This document shows positions 61,286 through 64,000 of a stretch of 64,000 nt of DNA, piece by piece. Each line of letters starts with the position of its first letter. Position 1 is the stretch's first letter. Source of the DNA: Lactarius indigo (lineage: Eukaryota; Basidiomycota; Agaricomycetes; Russulales; Russulaceae); the NCBI GenBank assembly GCA_025766275.1, contig JAFKAC010000011.1:124001-188000 (forward strand). The letters are read 5' to 3'. The translations under genes were made by a program, and so were the position numbers. The notes beneath the pieces were generated by a model that did no database searches, was not told the origin of the DNA, and saw nothing but the letters and a program-made list of their open reading frames with translations.

Positions 61286-63259
61286 TTAGGCGTCCTGAAA
61301 ACCCTCCTTCTTCCACAGTTGTTGGAGGATAATGTCTTTTATGTCGTCTGATTCTCCGGCTACTCCGTTAAGCCAATCGCTGGCGCGCTGTTGAGGGGGT
61401 ACGTCTTGAACCGCCCTAGTAGCGACTTCTGGTTCTTGTTGATGATAGTCGGTGTCAATATACCGACTAGTCGACGCCTGGGGTTGGTATTCCCTTGGCG
61501 GTTGTCTGCAATCACGGGCCATGTGTCCGTCCTTTCTACAGTTGTAACATATGACTGGCCTTGGATTGTTACGTCCTCCTCCTCTCTGTAGGAATCCTCC
61601 TCTTGGTCGATACGGAGGACGCGGGGCGAGTATGTCCTCGGCTCCCGCAAGTCTTCCTCGAATTCGATCTGCGGAGGTGTCCATGGCGTTTGGATCTCAT
61701 AAATTTCTTGGTTGCCATGAACTCCGCGGTGGTCCCTGCCATTGTCGTTGTTGTCGTTGCCTTCCTTGTCCTTGTCCTTGTCCAGGGGGAGCCCCTTTGT
61801 TCAGTACCGCCTTGAGATGAAGGTATTGTTGCTGGCGAGTAGTGGCTGCTTCTTTCCACTCGCGGTAGTTGCGGGGGTTATCGAGGGTGTAGACCTTTTC
61901 GTATAGGTCCTTTGGTAGTCCGCTCGCGAATAGATCAAGCGTTTGCGGATCGTCGAGTCTGTACTGAGCGCGGCGTATTAACTGTTCGAATTGGGTGCAA
62001 TACTCATCTAGATTGCCCCCAATCATCTTGATTCCTTTCTTGAGCTCGTATTGAGCTTGTTCTTGTTCCATCGTGTTCCGGAAGCGTTGCATGAAACTTC
62101 TCGTAACTTCGTTCCATAATCCTTCGCTTGTGCGGGGTATTCCTGCTTGTATCTGGCCATTGAGCCACGTAAGCATGGCCAGCACCCATTCGCTAACGTT
62201 AGTTCCCTTGATATACGATAGGAAGAGTAAGGCGCGTCGATATGGTGTAGCCATAATGCCTTCGTCTGCGTTCATGCCCCAATAGACATGCCATTGAGTA
62301 AGGAACGCTTCTACTTTTGCGCGTTCTCCATCGAACACTGTGGGTGCTTCGCCAGCCAATTTGTTACTTGGAGGGGGAATAATAGGTCCTGCACCTGGTA
62401 TTCCTGTTCCCGGTGGTCCTCCCCCTGGTGGTCCCCCTGGGAATCCTCCAGGGAACCCCCCGAATCCGGGTTCTCTTGATGGGGGTTCTCCTCCTCCTCC
62501 TCCTCCACTAGGAGGATCGGCAACATCGGGTCCGATTGCTCGGTGGATTGCTACATCATCGTCGGTCATTCGATGACCAGTATAGGGATTGATAGGAGCT
62601 AGATTAGCTCTGGATTCTTCTGCGATACGTCGTTGTTCTTCTAGTGCTATTTGATCTCTTGCTTCGGCAGTGAGCAGTTCCTCGTGCGTAATAGTGGCAG
62701 TTGCCATTGCGACTGCTGGGCTGTGAATGTGAATTACTTCAGGTTTTGGTTAGTGAATAGTAAGGGACTCAGTTCGTTGTATAATGTGATCGCCAATAGC
62801 TCCCAGGCTAGCGTCTTCTGCTGGCGTAGTTCCTCTGCTTGGGGATTGATTTTCGGAGGTTTCTTCTCCGCTAACTCCTTCGTCTGTGTGTTCTTGCGCT
62901 TGTCCGTCTATGGGACCGTAGTCTGCTCGACTATTGAGTTCTCGAGCGTCGATGTCGCAGTTGTAGTTCCTTCCAGCTGGTCGTACGATATCCCAGCGGT
63001 GATCTATGGGGTTCCAAGTAACCTCGGTCCAACAAAGGTGGTCGAAATTGAACTCAACAGGTCGGAAACGGTTAGGACCGTTAAATTCTACAAAGTACCC
63101 GGTGTCTTCTCCTCGCTCTCTCCACTGGGCTGCTCCCAGGAATCTTGTAGGTACGTTACGATCTCCTCGTCGTTCAATATGATAGGGACGGAAAGACGTC
63201 CACTGGTCTCTAGTCGAATACGCCACGATGAGGATCTTGGTCTTAATGTTACGCTCCAC
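61286..63259 (-). CDS. Gag of element C (two in-frame stops)
   Basis: One frame from the LTR edge to TAA 61286-61288, broken by TAA at 62750-62752 and TGA at 61697-61699. N-terminal extension: DTGYFVEFNGPNRFRPVEFN, HRWDIVRPAGRNYNCDIDAR. First ATG of the core at 62707: MATATITHEELLTAEARDQI. Gly/Pro tract, then capsid: PTVFDGERAKVEAFLTQWHV, LDEYCTQFEQLIRRAQYRLD. Then NL-stop-DPNAMDTS and the CCHC knuckle CYNCRKDGHMARDC. Relative D keeps Gln (CAA) at the first stop, and A and B have Arg at the second, so both are probably recent C-to-T losses. Pol follows in the -1 frame; GGGTTTTC at the end is the likely slip region. Confidence 0.9.
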
Positions 63260-63489
63260 CGGCGTTAGTCCGACTTGGACTCGTGAAGGGCGTAATCGAC
63301 TTAGCGAAAGTCTGGCGAATGGGGATCACGTGTCAACCCAACGCAGGCTGAACAGGGGCACACTGGCACACGCTGCAGCAAAAGGATGAAGAGAAGTGCC
63401 CCTTGGTAGGCACTTAGCGGAGGCACACTTAGTCGAAGACTAAGGCAGACAAAAGACGATTCAGAAGGTGGATTGAAGAAGACCAAGAT
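63234..63489 (-). promoter_or_regulatory. Self-priming pair of element C
   Basis: On the minus strand ATCTTGGTCTT (63489-63479) lies about 30 nt after GTATAAGTAG in the 5' LTR. Its exact complement AAGACCAAGAT (63244-63234) lies two bases past the LTR end at 63247. Eleven of eleven bases pair. CCAAGAT-TCTCC-ATCTTGG forms a 7-bp stem at the presumed start site. Confidence 0.8.
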
Positions 63490-63755
63490 GGAGAATCTTG
63501 GCCTTCCGAGTCGACTACTTATACAGATACGCGCGGGCTTTAAAGCGCCGCTGGAATAGTAGGTAACCAATAGCGTAACTAGCTCGAACCCTAGTACAGC
63601 TATCCTAGGAATGAGTCATACATGAGTCACAATCACATGCGAACTACTATGCTGACTGATACGATGTAAGAGTCCATGACTAATATCAATACCGGACCGT
63701 AGTCATAACCGGTCATGAGTCGTGCGTAATGAGTCTTTAAGTCCGTACCGTAACA
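63247..63755 (-). mobile_element. 5' LTR of element C (right copy)
   Basis: 509 bp; I found no difference from the left copy. The TATA-like GTATAAGTAG reads on the minus strand near 63515-63525. Confidence 0.95.
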
Positions 63756-63760
63756 AGCAA

Positions 63761-63940
63761 GATCAAGTGTAGAGAAGTGTTAGACACTTCGGACGAGGAG
63801 TCCTACATTACAGAGTAGTGCTGCACCTTGTGCCACACTTTTATCACTCGTATTTCATAGCAATAAGACAACAGAGGTCTTCGCTTGATACTTGTGTGAT
63901 TCAGAACCTTTAGAACCCACGCCCCTGCTAGGGCGTAACA
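63761..63940 (+). mobile_element. 3' LTR of element B, second part
   Basis: 180 bp, GATCAAGTG..GGGCGTAACA, completing the 579-bp LTR. Followed by GGAAA, the element B target duplication. Confidence 0.95.
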
Positions 63941-64000
63941 GGAAAAGTAACAGGGGAGTTCATGACACTCACTGTCACTCGACAGGGAAGTCACAACGTA

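Larger units (their letters stand above)
55970..63755 (-). mobile_element. Gypsy/chromovirus element C, youngest insertion, TSD AGCAA
   Basis: TGTTACG..CGTAACA, 7786 bp. LTRs 55970-56478 and 63247-63755, both 509 bp and apparently identical. AGCAA at 55965-55969 and 63756-63760. Minus strand: Gag 63259 to 61286 (two in-frame stops), Pol 61223 to 56511 (open). Polypurine tract GAAAAGGGGGTGA next to the left LTR (56479-56491). Confidence 0.96.
48219..63940 (+). mobile_element. Gypsy/chromovirus element B, young, TSD GGAAA, hosting element C
   Basis: 5' LTR 48219-48797; 3' LTR 55571-55969 plus 63761-63940 (both 579 bp and, as far as I can read, identical). GGAAA at 48214-48218 and 63941-63945. 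Length without C and its TSD is about 7.9 kb. Polypurine tract AGAGAGGGGCTCA before 55571. Gag and Pol are fully open, so this copy would be autonomous but for the 3' LTR being split. Confidence 0.96.
47550..63967 (-). mobile_element. J-family solo LTR, TSD CTCAC, split by element B
   Basis: TGTCACGCCTCTGCGG..GAGTTCATGACA. Two pieces, 47550-48218 and 63946-63967, total 691 bp once B and one GGAAA are removed. CTCAC at 47545-47549 and 63968-63972. The minus-strand TATA box reads ACTATATAAGG (about 48032-48042). CTTCTGTAACAG-like motifs recur three times at 47578-47735. Confidence 0.85.
47537..64000 (-). mobile_element. F-family LTR, split by J, B and C
   Basis: TGTGATGACTCAC at 47537-47549 is the outer end of an F LTR on the minus strand (F: GTGAGTCATCACA). 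The sequence resumes after the nested stack at 63968 with CTCACTGTCACTCGACAGGG and AAGTCACAAC and runs off the window. GTATC precedes it at 47532-47536. Confidence 0.75.

Noticed and set aside
61286..63259. Programmed stop readthrough inside gag of element C
   Set aside because: Relatives have sense codons at both stop sites (CAA in D; Arg in A and B), so recent nonsense mutation is simpler.

Overview
The window looks like heterochromatin-type sequence from a filamentous basidiomycete, most likely an Agaricomycete. The evidence is chromodomain Ty3/gypsy elements of the Tf1/sushi kind, a UBN2-gag Ty1/copia element, a Plavaka-type transposase, a probable DUF6532-family gene, and short (about 40-60 bp) GT..AG introns. 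I see no confident host housekeeping gene, rRNA, tRNA or CRISPR array. Nearly all of the 64 kb is transposable elements inserted into one another. Letters used here are my own labels for families.

Layout. 1-2361: 3' part of a hAT transposon followed by a CpG-rich low-complexity tract. 3463-4205: 3' LTR and chromodomain end of an old gypsy element F' (minus strand). 4206-5349: inverted pair of G-family LTRs. 5350-6302: gypsy gag remnant H. 6303-9257: decayed gypsy element D (a relative of young element C), broken by an A-like solo LTR and a copia LTR. 9258-12894: B-LTR fragment joined to an internally deleted copia element E. 12895-14978 and 26718-28006: more of F', split by full-length gypsy element F (14979-26717), which itself carries four solo LTRs. 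28007-29463 and 45760-45965: gypsy element I, split by a 16.3-kb TIR-bounded DNA transposon L (29464-45759). L carries a Plavaka transposase and a divergent DUF6532-like gene, and was invaded by gypsy element A (31616-39373) and several solo LTRs. 45966-47536: G LTR and a SINE-like stretch. 47537-64000: a stack four deep, with F-type LTR holding J solo LTR, holding gypsy element B (48219-63940), holding gypsy element C (55970-63755, minus strand).

Twelve insertions can be closed with perfect 5-bp target-site duplications, so the order of events can be read. A, B and C are young: identical or nearly identical LTRs, CpG-rich, almost open reading frames. D, H, I, L and most solo LTRs are CpG-poor with the CpG sites turned into TpG/CpA. 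The few stops in the young copies are also consistent with C-to-T changes.

Most interesting biology: (1) A, B, C and F all carry a 10-11 nt primer-binding site just after the 5' LTR that is perfectly complementary to their own LTR about 30-35 nt after the TATA box, the signature of Tf1-type self-priming. (2) A, B, I and C share an extra module after the chromodomain (a PFF..N block and a coiled coil, plus four zinc knuckles in A and B). It is a separate ORF in A and fused to Pol in B and C. (3) The gag frames of A, B and C extend 140-200 codons upstream of the first in-frame ATG with conserved sequence.
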